Shown here: positions 45,561 through 60,500 of the stretch, in pieces
Layout: each line of letters opens with the position of its first letter
How positions within the stretch are numbered: position 1 is the stretch's first letter
Source of the DNA: Colius striatus
Taxonomy: Eukaryota > Chordata > Aves > Coliiformes > Coliidae
Assembly (NCBI RefSeq): GCF_028858725.1
Contig: NC_084773.1
Coordinates: 2,408,350-2,472,349, forward strand
Reading direction: 5' to 3'
DNA: 64,000 bases
The notes under the pieces: generated by a model
Seen by the model: only the letters and a program-made list of their open reading frames with translations
Databases searched by the model: none
What the model was told of the DNA's origin: nothing
Position numbers and translations under genes: made by a program

Positions 45561-48500
45561 CTAAAAAGAAATTAATAGAAATCAAAATTAAAAAAAATCT
45601 TAAGATGTTTAAAAGAAAAAAGTTCACACTGACCCACAAACTCCTCCTGCAGTGCTCACATGAGTGGCCTACGGTAAAGGGTTCTAGCAAAAAACTTATT
45701 TCCACCTTCTCTAAGTTGCCGGTGAGGCTTTCGTGCCCTTCTTGGGGTATTTGAAGCATTAAATGTTTTTCTCTCAGTACTTTAATATTGAAAGCTATGA
45801 GTTGAAATAAGGAAAAATAAATGTCACAGAAGAGTAACATGACATAAGAGCTAGGAGTGTGTTTTTTTTAAAGGAATAGAAAGACCATAGTTCCTTTTCT
45901 TTTACAACAACATCAAATTCAACCTGAATAGTGAAACACACGGCAGCAAATATTCCAGGTACAGCTTCAGATTCCAAAACAGCATTTGAAACTTTTCTGT
46001 GTTTCTTTATAGTAGTTTTCCACTACTATATGCCACAGTGCTGCTTCTCAAGTCTACCTCTGAATGATGTGTTCCATGGAACCAGACCCATTTTTGCCAC
46101 TAAGATTTCTATGTGATTGTGTTCTTTTGACCTGGGGGGTCCAACGTTCTCTATTATTTAGCCTGGAATGTGTACATTTAAGTTTCTGGAAGTTTGGGGT
46201 TTGTAGTTTTCTTTTTATAGAAAGAGTTATGGGACACAACAGTACTTAGCCAAAGTGTGCTGGATTTAAACTGCAATCTACCTAAAGCAAACACCAAAGG
46301 AAAAAAAAAAACAAATTAAAAGGAAAATAAAAAGGAAGAAAAAGAAGGAAAACAAAAAGAAACCAAAAAAATCTGCAAGCTGAATTCAGAGACATGAACA
46401 GTATATATAAATGGTTTGAAGATGAATGAAATCTCATGAAATCCACATTGAATTCACCTGTCTTGGTAATTTTTTCCTCCCATGCCCTATCTGTGCAATT
46501 CCATGGTGTCATGACTGCATACATTTAGCAATTTAACTCGAAAAGAAGCAATGGGAATGGGTTGAGCATGAAAGTCAATAGTCGTAGCTAAATATCAAAC
46601 GGCAAGAACAGTGTACTTGGTAACAAAGAGCGAGTGGGCTTTTAAGCTGGGACCAGACTGAAATGGTGGCAAAAGGACACATCATATTCATTTAACCATG
46701 CTTGCAGGAACAAAGGGAACAAGGTTAGCTCAAACCAAAAATGGCATCGGTCTAAAACAAGCTGTCAGTGCTTTTAAAGCTGGAAGAATACGGAGTGAGT
46801 AGCCTAGGCATGCATTTTATTTGAGGCAGGCAGGTTATATGTTAGAAGAAAAAAGAGCAAAAAAATATGTATATAAAAAGAAAGGTTTGAAATGCACATC
46901 ATCACATCCAGCTAGACATCAGTAACTTCCTACTTACTTCCATATTGCTGTCTAGCGATCCTGCACTGCTGCGTCGCCCACGCTTGCCTGCCCAGGACAT
47001 GCAACACCAGAGATTAGAGACTGAGACAAGACCCGGGTGAAAAACAGCTGCTTTCCCTCAATCACTAGAGGAGGCTCTAAATGCAACTAGAGGGGCTGCA
47101 GGGGGGGAGGGGGTTACATCGCACTCGACTGCTATAGCAGCTACTAAGGCAGAAACTTAGGGGGTTTAAGGCCATTAGTTAGATGAAGTTTCTGGACCCG
47201 ACTGATTTGGAAGAGGTATTGTTGTGAATCAGCTCTCACTAGCGGGGTGTGGCTTTTAAAATCTGTACAGCTCTTACAAGATGTGTATTTTTCAGTGCTG
47301 TGGTTATGATGTTGGCCAGTAAAAATTGTCAGTGCTTCGATTTCCTGGGATCTAATTGTCTGAGAAGTTTCTTTCTTTAAAGGCTGATAGCATATCTATA
47401 TCTGTGGGGTGGCATTAACTGAAAGGCAACGTTTAATGCTGACATGTTCTGAACTTCAGTGGAGGGGATTGGCGAGGGGCAGCGGCCTCAGCATTTCGTT
47501 TCCAGCTTTGAACCTCAGTGGATTTCATATAAATCTTCTTTCATCAGGTCTAAAGAAAACTAAACTTAATTTTTTTATCGATAATCAATCTGGAATCTGT
47601 CTTGACATTATGGCTAGATTTTGTTTGTTTAGCTGTGCAGTGCTTTATGTCTTTAAGTACAATGGATTTGTTCTCCAATATTCTCAAACTGCCAAAGACA
47701 TTTGCCTAAAACTACACATGAAACACCAGACTGTTTGCCTAAAGAGCCAGAATACTCCAGTGGCTATATACAGGGCACAGGATCCTAGATTTTCTCTCTC
47801 ATTTCACAGGAGAGAAAACAGCATATGGCTGCAGTGGAAATAGATGCTTTGGAAAAGACAGCTTGCTGAGCATTGCTTTGCAAAGGCTCAAAACACTTGA
47901 TGGGCAGGGTGTTTAAGCAAAGGTAACCTTTGAAAAGCAGTCAGGTTCTCAAACTTCTCTAAAACCTGCATCTTTTTGGAAACCTCAGTGCTTTCTCCTT
48001 GCTTCCTGCAAGGTCAAATATCAATCTCCACCCTGCATTGGTAGATTCCTGCCTTCAGAATCTTTCTTCTACTCTAACAGGTGGTTTTGGAGAGGAACGT
48101 GAAGATTTCAGCATCACTGAACCTACGTGGTGCATCTTTAGAAGCCCGAAAGACACGTGGTGTCAGAGCTAAAGAGAACAACTTTGGGACTGGTTTGTAA
48201 GTGGGACACAACAGATTTCTGAGAGGTTCACCCTTGCTTATTGATGTACCCTCTCACAGACCAGTTTAGACTACCCCTAAGTCTTATAAGATCAGTGTGA
48301 CTGGACCTAAGTGTGACTTGGACCTGGCTGGTCACGGGATGCCACCCAGCAACACAAGTTTCTCTGAAGAGCTACAGTTCTCTTTATACTACTGTAACAT
48401 TTCTCCCTCTCTCATTATCACCAGGAGTTACTCCCTAGTATGAACCCCTCTCCACTGACATTAAATTGAGGAGAAGGCATTTAAGGTCAGAGTGTTTTGT

Positions 48501-51500
48501 TTGGGTTGTTAAATTTGTTGGCATTTTGCACAATTGCCCTAGAGAGGCTCTTTGTCAAAAGCTTGGTGATTCATCTCTTGCTGCAATTTTAGCTTCATCC
48601 AAACCATAACTATGCTATCTTATGAACCCCCCATCCTCAAGAAAAACTGGTTTTGATGATCCTTTGTTTTTACCTCTAGTCAGGCTTTGATATTTTTCTG
48701 CTCCACTAACAGGATTAGTACTGATTAACACTCAAATCGCTCTTGCTTGCTGATACAAAAACACAGAGGAAGACAGGCATCTCTGAACTTAGCAGCCAAT
48801 ACTGCAAATTAGATTGACAGCTGCCACAAGTCATTACATGTGGCCCAAAACGAAGGCAAACATGAAAACTAGTGCCTTTTGCATCTGGCAGAGTCTCTAA
48901 TAAAATAACCACAAACACGGCATATACACAGTGTATATGGACAGAGAGAGACAGATGGATTTTTGCTTAGAACTCCAGGGCAAAGTAGTGCTAGCAAAGC
49001 CAAGAACAAACAGAAAATCCTGCTTAAAATGCCTGTGATTTCCCTCAGATAGGCACTGGCACAATGAAGACTGTTTTGCTGGTTGTCTTAAAAACTAATC
49101 GAACCCAATTCCGCATTGGCCTGCAGTGAGATCTGAAAGCTATTAAGTGAATCCCCCAGAGCGTTCCCCCTGCCAATGTGTGTTTATACCAGGCTGCTCT
49201 CTGGTCTTTGAGATGGCATCCCAGCTCAAAATGGGCTCCCTGGAGCTGCAGTGTGCAAATGCATGTCAAGAAAACAGAGACTCTTGCTGAGCGTTGGATG
49301 TAAGCGTAACTACCCTGGACTCATGGCATAATTCACAGCTGTGATACAAAGCACAATGCATCTATCAAATCTGACCACCAGTTTGGCTTAATGTATTCTC
49401 ATCTACCTGACATTTTTAAGGATGTTAGAGTGGGGTTTTAATTTACCTTCATAAAAGCAACTTTGAGATCATTTAACCTTTTCTGATTCATTCATTGATG
49501 TCAGACAGGACTATTCCTTGTAAGAAACAACTTTAACTTACCTAAGTATAACACATCCAATATATTCATATGCATTACATGGGACCAGGAAACTTAACTC
49601 AAACTTAAATATCCCCAAGGAAAAGACAGAGTTTCATTGCTAACAATCCATTCTACCTTGCAGAAATCCATCTCACAGATGCGCAGACCCTTACAGGACA
49701 TGTAAACATTTCTCACCTTGTATCTCTTGAAATTCTGTTCTATGCCAGTGAGATACACTGATATCTAAACAACAATGTATTATGATCTGGCTTTGTGTGT
49801 CTTGGGAAAAGCAGCTCTAAATTAAGGTTTTGGTCAAGCAAACTAACGTGGCAGCTCTTACAACAATGAGTTGTTATGCTGGTCTCCACAGGCTGTGAAA
49901 TGGATATCGCTAGCAGCAGCAGAATCTGTAACCATCTGGCTCCTGAGCTTACAGGTATTACTCAACCTGACTTGCTCAAAATGATCTAAACAATATTGTC
50001 TGATGGGCAGTTTAGGAGACCACTTTCCTGGGGGAAAAGGTTCTTTGTAACCTTTTCATCTTGTTTCCTGGTTGGAGCAGGTCCAGTCGTAAGATCACAC
50101 ACCAACTGCAAAAATTGCTTTTGTTTTGGACATCTTCAAACAAAATACTTTAAAAACACTGATTGAGTGCCAGGAGATGAGAAAAGTGTGGCCAGATCTG
50201 GTCTTGCTGAGCTCCCTCCCTGCAAAAGCAGTGTCTCTTCCATAAGACAGGAATGTTGTTGGTATAAATATATACAGTGTGGGGTGTCTTTGTACACTGT
50301 ACTTGTACAGTGGTTTGGTGTTAACACACATGTGTCACTAAGGACCTGATTCATCCAAATCTGTTCTACTTAAAAAACCCCAAACCAATCAATTCTAACA
50401 TGCCCATTACTGTTGCTCTCCCATTGAAGAACAGGAAACAACAGTCACAAGGGAAGAGATGAGAAAAAACCTCTCTGTACTTGACAAACCCTTCCAATAA
50501 GGGAGAAAAAGACTGCTTGTGCCTTCTGCCCTACATAGGGCAGGAAAATCCATGGGAGAGAATCACCTGGTAACCCTGCCTGCATCAGAGGAGGAGTAGC
50601 CAAGGGATTGCCCCCCCCAGCACAGATTGAGTCAACAGATGAAGGGAATCTGTAATTACATGAACTCAGTGTCTTTTTAAGGAGATTACAATGCTGAGAA
50701 GTCCCACAATCTTCTCCATCACGTTTTGGGATATAGAAGATGTAAAATGCATTTTAAACAATAAAAATTATAAAGTTAAAGGTTGCCAACTGAGATGACA
50801 ATGCAATATACAAACAGAATTCTTTTCATCCTGGAACTGCTTCAGGGTTTTGGCTTGGTTTTGGTTGGCTTTTTTTAAAAGGTAGCCTCTACTGGTCTGT
50901 GATTGTTTCGAGATAGCTCAGGAGCTTATGAGACAAATATGACTTATATGACTAGTAGCCACTGTGCAATCCTGCACTGCTGTGCAGATTCCACTGTTAC
51001 AGAGGTATGCCACTTATGTATTACCAAGGCAAACCTTAAAATTACCCTTTTTAAGCCAGTGCAGTGTGTAGATATTATTCCCCCTTTACAGGTTAGGGAT
51101 GGGGGTGGGGGGGGATAAAGCTTGTTTCCAATGCAAAGGGTCCTCCAGCAACTCAAAGCCACTGGAATTCATAGAATCATAGAATGGTAGGGGTTGGAAG
51201 GGATCTTTAGAGATCATGTGGTCCAACCCTCAGATTCAGATTCATGTCAAGAAATCTGAGAGGTACAGAAACACCACCAGTCTAATCCTCGGTGTTCTTC
51301 TTTACTGACCAAATCGCTCTTCCCTCATCCTAATGGCCATGATGGGACTTCACACATTTCACATCTTTCTGTAAAGCCTGCTTCCTACAAAACTGCATGA
51401 TAAGTGGTGAAATGTCCAAAATTTTATCAGAACCAGTAAAACTCAGCTTTAACTGCATTAAAATGTATCTGTCTTCTAATATTTTGATGTAAGTTAAGAA

Positions 51501-54500
51501 TTTCAAAGCCTGGGACAAATAAATTCAGCTATTCCTCAACTATAGCTCAAAAATGTGTAAGAAAAGAGACATCTTTTTCTTTTAAGAAAACTAAAGCACT
51601 AAATACCTTTGACTTATTCATATTGGAACAGTTGGCTGCCACATTCTGCTTTTTATTCCATGCAAAGAACCACCAATCCACAATGAACAGCACTATCTTT
51701 TAAATCAAGAGACCTTTTTGCAATTATTGAACCTATCTTGGCAAATGCTCTGAAGAACAACCATAAGGAAATGATTCCTGAGAGGAAATCTTCCCATTCC
51801 TTACTGTTTACACCTTAGGAGTCAGGGTAATTCTGAGTATCAACATTCATTAGAACTAAGAAGCTCTGAATTGTCACTCTTTTCCAAGAGAAAAAATTTA
51901 AGTTGCTTTTCCACAGTCACTATTTACTACCTTGATACCTGGTAGAGAGGAATGGTTTGTTCCTTTAAGTAGTTTTGTCAACCAAATGCTCTTCAGGTTT
52001 CCCTTTCACTGAACATACATTTAAAGTCTTTCAATTTGTCTTTCTGCAGTGTTCATTGGGCAATGATCTGCCTTACTGCAGAAATATGCAACAAGGCAAA
52101 TTTCCCACGTTTATTATATTTATTTCTGTTTAAATGTAGCAAGGAACTCCCCAAAGGAGGTTCATTTGCATCATGCCTTTTCCTATAGAAAGGCATGCAT
52201 CTACCCACAGTCACATTGTTGTTGTTCCTCCTTTTTGGTCTCATGTTTCACCCACAAAAAGAAGAACTGAGGCAACCTAACTTAATCTAACCCAACTTTT
52301 ATAGAAGCAATTTAGTATGGCAACCTAACTTAATCTAACCCAACTTTTATAGAAGCAATTTAGTATGGCAACCTAACTTAATCTAACCCAACTTTTACAG
52401 AAGCAATTTAGTATGGCAACCTAACTTAATCTAACCCAACTTTTACAGAAGCAATTTAGTATGGTATAACCACTGGGGCACAGTATCTCACTAATTGAGA
52501 TTTCCTTCTTTTTCTTGTGGGTCATCTGTCCCATATTAAAACAAAACCAGCCTCACATGCAAGCTATTCACTGAGGAAAGGCAGAAACAACACGTAGAAT
52601 CTCATTAAAAGGACACCAAATAACAAAGCAATTAACAGATATGTAATTTCTCAAGCCAGTTGCACTGCACAAGACCAAACAGAAACTCTCCATAATTCTC
52701 AACTCGTTACAGTTAAAATTAAGTTTAGTTGGGTTTAACAAGCTCATTGATAAACCCTGCAGTCTGTGAGTGATTTCTACTTTGTTACTATGGAAAGAAG
52801 TTCTTTTGATTAGTAAGCATGCCAATTGTAGGCATGCCCTGTTGAAATGGGAAATGCTTTCATGGTTATAAATACTTGTTGATTGCATAAAACCCATAAC
52901 ATGAAATTTAAATACATGGCAATGTTTGAAAGACAGGGATGAAAAATTCCTGTGGGATGAAAAAAAACTGATCAGGAATCACATTTATGGGTAGAGATAC
53001 CCACTGAACTCACATATTCAACAATATGGTAGCTCTCCTAATGAATGAAGACAAAACAACAAAAAAGGATGAGGGAAGTGTCCTCAAATCTGAGACAGAA
53101 CAGTGGTGAAGACTAGGGGCTTGATCTAAAATCCATTGAAGCCAATCAAGCACCAATATTCAAACTTCAGCCTGATTTTGGATCAAGGTCCTAGGTCTTT
53201 TTAATGAAGCAAATGGACATGTGAGTATGAAAGCCTAAACAGAGAATAAAATAATTGAAAGAGCTGACTCTCTACATATTTGTATGCACATGCATATACC
53301 CACAAAACACAGGCTGTATGTTCAGTTACCACAATTATTGCAGCACATCTAAAATATCTTCTTTAGTTCACAAAAGGGAAAAGGTAAGTAATGTCTACTA
53401 CCAAAGTTAAACATAGTGTTGAAGTTATGGCTACACTGCAAATCATTACTCCAGTTAAATGAACAAATCAGAGTGACACAGACTTTGAACTAAAAAGAAT
53501 AATGAGAAAAAAAAAATCATATAGTTGGTACTAGATCCCCAGAGCTACTTTCTGAATAGTGAGCATGGTGTTGTGACATGATTTCAGGAGTCCCATGTAA
53601 CACAAAGACAAGGTTACTTCTCATGGCAGCCTGTTTGACGTGGCTGTGCCAGTTGTGAATTACTGAGGCAAACCATAACATAAAAACATACCAAACTTCC
53701 CCTGGCTTTTCTTTGGATAAAAGAAAAGGCAAACTCACACCACCACTCCTTTTAGCTGTATTAATTAGAGTGAACACCTTTAACTATATCAATCAGTTAA
53801 TAAATCTTAAGACACATCAGTGGTTTTGTGGGGTATCAGTATTCTTGGCCACTGGGGCTTCTTTTATTACGTTGGCAACAGTATTTCACAACAACCTCTT
53901 CTGCAAGAATTGGGAACTATATCTTGAGTTTCAACACAACAGAAGAGCATCAGGGACACGCTGTATCTGAATCACATAGCTCTAGGCAGAATTTAGCAGG
54001 GCTTCACTCAATTTCATTCATCAGTGTGGTAACACAGGTACGCTTGAGCACAAAGTACACGGAAAGCAGTCATTACACAGAGACCAGTTTCTTTCCTTTT
54101 CTTTCTAAGTCTATTGTATGAAGGGGAAGAAGCAAAGGGGAAGAAAAAAAGAAAGGAAATCTAAGTGGGTTACTCCTAGAGCAAGCCAACCATGTTTATT
54201 CTTTTTGTAAAACACTTACAATTGTTCCTCTGTCTTCACTGTCCTTTAAAAGTCTATATAGCAATCTACAACGGTTTAAATGCTTTCAAACAGTGGTTGC
54301 TTAATAGAACAAGGGTAAAAAAACAAACAGAAATTAAACACAAACGATGACAGAGGAGCTGGTTGAAACGTTTGAACTTTCACTATTACTCGTTCTGAAA
54401 GCCCACTGTGAGCTGGGCTTTGTATGCATCATTCATGCACCTTTGCATGCAGTGGTCAGAGCAAAGAAATCAAGGCAGTGCTCACCTGCTTCAGACAGGT

Positions 54501-57500
54501 CCCTCAGGGAGCTGCTCAGCGCGCTTCTCTTCAGCCCCTCGCCGGTGGCATAGCTGTCATCCAGGCAAGCTCTGTTCAGCGTCCCGTTGCCAGAATCCTT
54601 TTTCAGGCTGGAGCACTGAGACATGCTTGGACGCACAACACCCTTCTGTTTTTCTAGCTCAGCTGAAACAAAGAGGGTAATTTTGCAATTCATATGTATG
54701 GGCTGGAATGGAGGATGTGCTAATGTCACAAATCCTCTGCATGACCACAGATTACTGTCAGTAATAGACAAGGGTTGATTTGGGCATTGTTAATGCCAGG
54801 AACTTCATCCCTGCACTAACAGCTTTATATTACAGCATACAGGAGAAAGGCTGTTCTTCTTTTGGAAAAAAAAGAAACCAAGAGGAAATTCCATGGTTAG
54901 ACACTCAGGTAACTCTGAGCAAAACATCTCAATTTGTGCTGATTCCTGAATGCAGGAAACGAAGACAAATTCAGTGAATCCTTTCTGAAGGGCCATCATC
55001 AAGAACTTCAGGGTGTCATAACTCATCCCTAAAATTCTTACTGTAATTTACACTACAAATCACAAATCTCCTCTGTCCATTGCTAGTTGCAGCCTGTCCA
55101 GGCTAAACTCCCACTGCAGTGAATAATAGTCAACAAACACAGCTGGAGCTTGAGATATCATTGGGGCTTTCCTCTTTCTAGAATCAAAGCCATGGGAAAA
55201 CCCACATTACTTTGGACTTCTCAACAGTTCCAACGGGTTCCACACACATTTCTTATTTCAATTAGCTTGAAAATGCTCTATTATATGTACCTTTGTACTT
55301 ACACTCTATTCTGTGCTTTTCCATTTCTTGAACCTCTGCAATTGACTCCCTCAAATCATCTGTAAACTTCTTCCTGTCCTGAGGATTTGGTGCATTGAAA
55401 TTTATTAGTACTTTGATATCTGCTCCTGGGACAGCTGATGTGAGCCGAATGCCATTGGGATAATCTGGAAGGAAGAGTCAAGAAAAACTAAGCTCTGATT
55501 ATTCCAATTACTTTGCTTTATATATATATATATAAATAAAACAATCAAACAACACTCCTGCACATACAATGGAAGGCTTGTTACTAATAGTACCACATGG
55601 GGAACAAAGTCAGGGAAATAAAAGGCTAAAGGTACAGAATTAGAATGAAAACCCCTCAAGATACATAGGAATAGCTTAACTGTCAAAATACTGAATAAGT
55701 ACAGAAAGACAGACTTTATTGCAGCTGTTACCCTTAAGGTAAAATGTACAATATAAAATAGCCCTCAAATTCACAGAATCATAGAATGGTGGGGTTGGAA
55801 GGGACCTTTAGAGATCATCCAGTCCAACCCCCCTGCAGAAGCAGGGTCACCTAGATCAGGTCACATAGGAATGTGTTAGGTGGGTTTCAAAGACCTCCAA
55901 GGAGGGAGCCTCCACACTCTCCCTGGGCAGCCTGTGCCAGGGCTCCCTCACCTCACCCTGAAAGAGTTTTTCCTTATATTTAAATGGAATTTTCTGTGTT
56001 TCAGCTTCATCCCATCACCCCTTGTCCTGTCACTGGATACAACAGAAAAAAGTGCTGCCCCAACCTCCTGACACCCACCATTTAGATAGCTGTAACTATT
56101 AATGTGATCCCCCCTCAGTCTCCTCTTCTCCAGACTAAACAGCCCCAGGTCCCGCAGCCTTTCCTCAGAAGGAAGATGCTCCAGTCCCCTGATCATCTTG
56201 GTGGTCCTGCCCTGGCCTCTCTCCAGCAGTTCCCTGTCCCTCTGGAGCTGGGGAGCCCAGAATTGGACAGAGGACTCCAGATGAGGCCTCAGCAGGGTAG
56301 AGGAGAGTGGGATAATTTTTATTTCATGGCACAGAGCCCATCAGCTACCGTACTCAACTGTGACCAAGGCTTTGCTGAGTGGAGATGACTTGAATACATC
56401 ACAAGTACTAGCAACTGTCTTATACGTAACGTTTGCAGGAAGACAAACACACTGGTACACACATGCACAGCTTCTAGTATTTCCTGTTAAGTTGTGCTCT
56501 CTGGACATCCTACTTTCTTTTTTTAATGAAGTTTAAATTATCTGTGAAATTCCATATTGAGGAAGTAAAGGAGGTGGGGTTACCCCACACTTTTGACCAA
56601 TATTGTGGATATCTTCACAGTAAAGGCAGATTTTTCAGCACATCACCTTTGCCTGTTTTCTAGCTGCATAGTTGGGAATGCAGAATTTAACAGCTGGTCA
56701 AAAATATCTCCTAGTTAAGATAGAAAATTGGTTTAGAGGTGGAATATAACAAAGATATGTTCTGCTGTAGAAAACAGAATAGAATAGCCTATGCTTGAAC
56801 CACAAACCTGTAGAAATGGGGTGTTAGAAAAACGGTGCATTCTAATTCACAATGTTTTCTTTTACTCAACTGCCTCACATTATTGGTCTGCTAAAGCTCT
56901 TAAATATTTGCTTAAGTATTCAACCTGAAGTTGAATGCTCCCACATACCAGAAACTTCCTTCCCTCAGAATCCAGCAGATGCTGAAGGCAGCCTCTTCTC
57001 TCAAAGCCATTCAGATTCAACCAGATTGAAAGTATTGAGAAAATGCAGATGCTATGTGTGTTTTAAAAGGATATCTTAACTTCCAAATGAGATTCTCAGC
57101 TGAGAGCAAAGCAAGTTCATTTGCTTTGAAAAAAGGTGCTACCTACTGCAAGCCTCAAAGGGTACAGAGGGGGAAGAGGGGCCATGGAGTCAAGGCTTCT
57201 GCTGGAGTCTGGTTTCCACACCTTGTGCAGAAGCCATGTATAGCTGATCTGCCTCTCCTGACACGACAACTGCATCTACCTTCACTCAGATAAGACAGCT
57301 GCCTCAAGCTGCCTGCAGCTGCTGTCGTTCAGGATGCAGCCAAAAGGCCAGAAGTGCAGTGGGGCTGGGTGCTAGGCAGCTAACAGGTGCAGAGTGTGGG
57401 CTGACACCAGGGAGTGTTTTACACACTGACACTGGATATGCAGCAATCAGCTCTAGAAAGTGCACCACTTGGGAAAGAAGAGAAGATGCTTATGAAACCA

Positions 57501-60500
57501 AACAAGGGAAGCTTGGTAAGCTCAAAGTTACATGGGCTACCTGCAGATATGAACAAAGAATGAACTTCCATGTACCAAACTAACAAAAGTATTTTATTGT
57601 CAGGGATACTTCTCTACATCACATTAAGCAAGACATAAGTATTTCTTGGTTTGAAATACACTCTCTCTGAATTGATCTGCTTGTTCTTTATGTTTTTTCA
57701 GTCATTTTGATTGAAAATGTAAAATACATTTCCCTATTTATTTACTAGAGATACAGGGTATTATTTTCCCTTTTGGAGACCATCCATCCCTCAACGTAAT
57801 TAACATCTGTCATTAGAAGTCAATTCTTCTATCATCAATGCCAATTACGTTGTTCAATCTCACCAGTAACCAGACCAATATTTTTGTTGGTGCTGCTTTA
57901 GTGACATCAAATTTTAGTTACTTGAAACCAGCTGATTCTGAACAGCTGCTGCACACAGATTTACTGAACAGCATGATGGCTCTGGCCAAAACACCCCAAA
58001 GCTTTCTGGGGAGAGCAGAAACAAAGAATATGAATTTTGAAAACAAACCAGGGGGAAAGAACATTTCTCTTTCCCAACTGGAAAATACTGCATTCCACCT
58101 AACAGACACCAATATAAGAAGCACAATCAGCTCACTGATTCACTGCACTAAATTCACCCTAGAAGCCCAACTACATCTACTAAAGTGTATCAATTGAAAT
58201 GGCTCGAGTTCACTGGGAGGAATCCAGTCCTTTACTCCTCGTTTCACTACAGGTATTTTTAACTTGAATCAGATATTTCTTCTTAGGAAGCTTATGAGCT
58301 CTTATTATCTTTAAAGTTATTTAACTTGACATCAGAAGAATTTTGTATCCTATTATTAGAATCCAGGATAGAAACATTTGGCCTTCCTCTCTGAAAATGA
58401 ATGTTCTATCATATAATGTGTGCACAAGAGAGAATCAATGTGTATGCATATAAATAATCTGCAGGCTACATCACTGCTATAAGCTCTACAGAAATCTTCC
58501 CTTTTGAAATCTCCAGATGCTTTGACTCAATAACAGTGACTTCTTTCGAGTGAGATGAGCATTGGAGCACATCCTCAAGGACAAGGGGAAACTAAGAGCC
58601 TTTTACAATAGAAAAGCACAGTAACTACAGAATGTCAGAGAGCTGTGCCAAATTTATCAGGAGGGTCAAGGTTTGTTCTCCAAACCATAAAGTCAGGTCA
58701 AGCAGACTGTATCCCTACAGACCATACAAACAACTATGCTCTGCTACATTATTACTGCTACTGTCTCTGGGTTTAAAATCAGGACATTAGCAAACTACTT
58801 GCTTTTTATTGAATTTTTGGTCTGCCAAGACTTGACAAGCATCAAAGATAAAATGAGTATTGGATTGATGCAGATTAGAACTGGCATAAACAAATGGTGC
58901 TAGAAAGCACAAACTTCAATCCAGACTCTCTGCCTCGTGTTTGTATTTAAATGAGTACACGTTATGTAGGCACAGAGTTAAGACATAAAGCAGGAAAACA
59001 AATTAAATAGTGCTTTGAATTACACATATTTCCAGCTAACTGTACCATTGACTGAGCAACAGATATATTTGTTTCTTTACCAACATTTTACTCTTTAGAG
59101 GTACTCACAAATAACAGGTTTAGCTTCTGATTGCAACCAAAAAGAAAAAAATCTTACAGCAACATTGCTATATCTTGTGCTGACATAGAATCATAGAATG
59201 GTAGGGCTTGGAAGGGATCTTTAGAGATCATCTAGTCCAACTCCCTGCAGAAGCAGGTCCCACCTAGATCGGGTCACACAGAAATATGTGCAGGTGGCTC
59301 TTGAAGATCTCCAAGGAAGGAGCCTCCACACCCTCCCTGGGCAGCCTGTGCCAGGGCTCCCTCACTCAAACACTGAAAGAGTTTTTCCCTGTGTTTAAAT
59401 GGGACTTTTTGTGTTCCAGCTTCATCCCATCACCCCTTGTCCTGTTGCTAGATACCATTGAAAAAAGTGCTGCCCCAACCTCCTGACACCCACCAGTTAG
59501 ATATTTGTAACTATTAATTAGCTCCCCCCTCAGTCTCCTCTTCTCCAGACTGAACAGCCCCAGGTCCCGCAGCCTTTCCTCGGAAGGAAGATGCTCCAGT
59601 CCCCTGATCATCATTTTAAACTTTAGGGCTAAGTTAAACTCAGAGCAATTTTATATTCCTAAAGTCAGACTCAAGGCCTGTCCATCCCTTCCACTTCCAC
59701 AACTTATTTAACTTATAAATCACTTACAAAGACAGGAAAGACTTACACTGGTTCTCAAAAAGCAGAACTTGCATTCCATAGAGGGAGAACGACTGTCGGA
59801 AACTGTACGTGACTGAGTTCTTCTTCTTTTGAAAGATCTTAGTCACCTGAAAGATACCAACAAAACCCAAAGTGAAACATCTCCTTCACCTTACGTGTTT
59901 GTGGAAAGTCCTTGCTCTGAGGAGCTAGCATACCAAAGTGCCATTTTAATAGCTACCATCCGCCAGAAAACATGAACTTGGAATTTTTTCTCTTATTTTC
60001 TCTTTTTTAATGCAACTGATGTGTTAAATGTACTGCTGAGGGAACAAAGCTACCTTTGAAACTTTGATATCTCCTAACTAGCTTTCATATTCCATCCAGA
60101 TCCATAGCTTCTGTGTTCTCTTTCTCCAGAACTCTACTTCTCGTAATTCCAGGAGGAAAAAGAAAAGCTGCATGGTCATTGTACTTGCTAGCAAACATGG
60201 AAACACACTGAAATCATCCTTTTAAAAAGCTTAGCTCCTGCCACACCTTCCCTCATGCTTCTCTCGTAGTCTGACTCCAGGCAGGACACACCTAAGGACC
60301 CTTCCATACAAGTTCCCTTCTTAGCCCTTCTTTTCATGTGCTGTGACCTTCCCAACCCACTTCACGTCTGTGCACTTGCAAATGCTGCCTTTCACTGCCT
60401 CACTCAGCAATGCCCTGTTTTCCCACTCGTGTACAGCACCTTTCTCAAAAGAAAGCTCTGTGGAAACCTTTATTTTCCACTACAATAGAAGTAACTTACT

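Larger units (their letters stand above)
46988..54485 (-). other. IQSEC1 intron, 7.5 kb
   Basis: Contains the 48-bp minisatellite and a CR1 remnant at 51.17 kb. About 300 bp next to the 50-nt exon (46,990-47,290) keep several CpGs. I recognise no exon in the rest, though cassette exons cannot be excluded. Confidence 0.55.
55465..59746 (-). other. IQSEC1 intron, 4.3 kb
   Basis: Carries two CR1 copies in the sense orientation. A 119-codon open frame at 57,838-58,197 (+) has no splice or promoter context and resembles nothing known to me. Confidence 0.6.

Noticed and set aside
57838-58197. 119-codon + frame starting with ATG
   Set aside because: Inside an IQSEC1 intron, AT-rich, with no splice, promoter or homology support.
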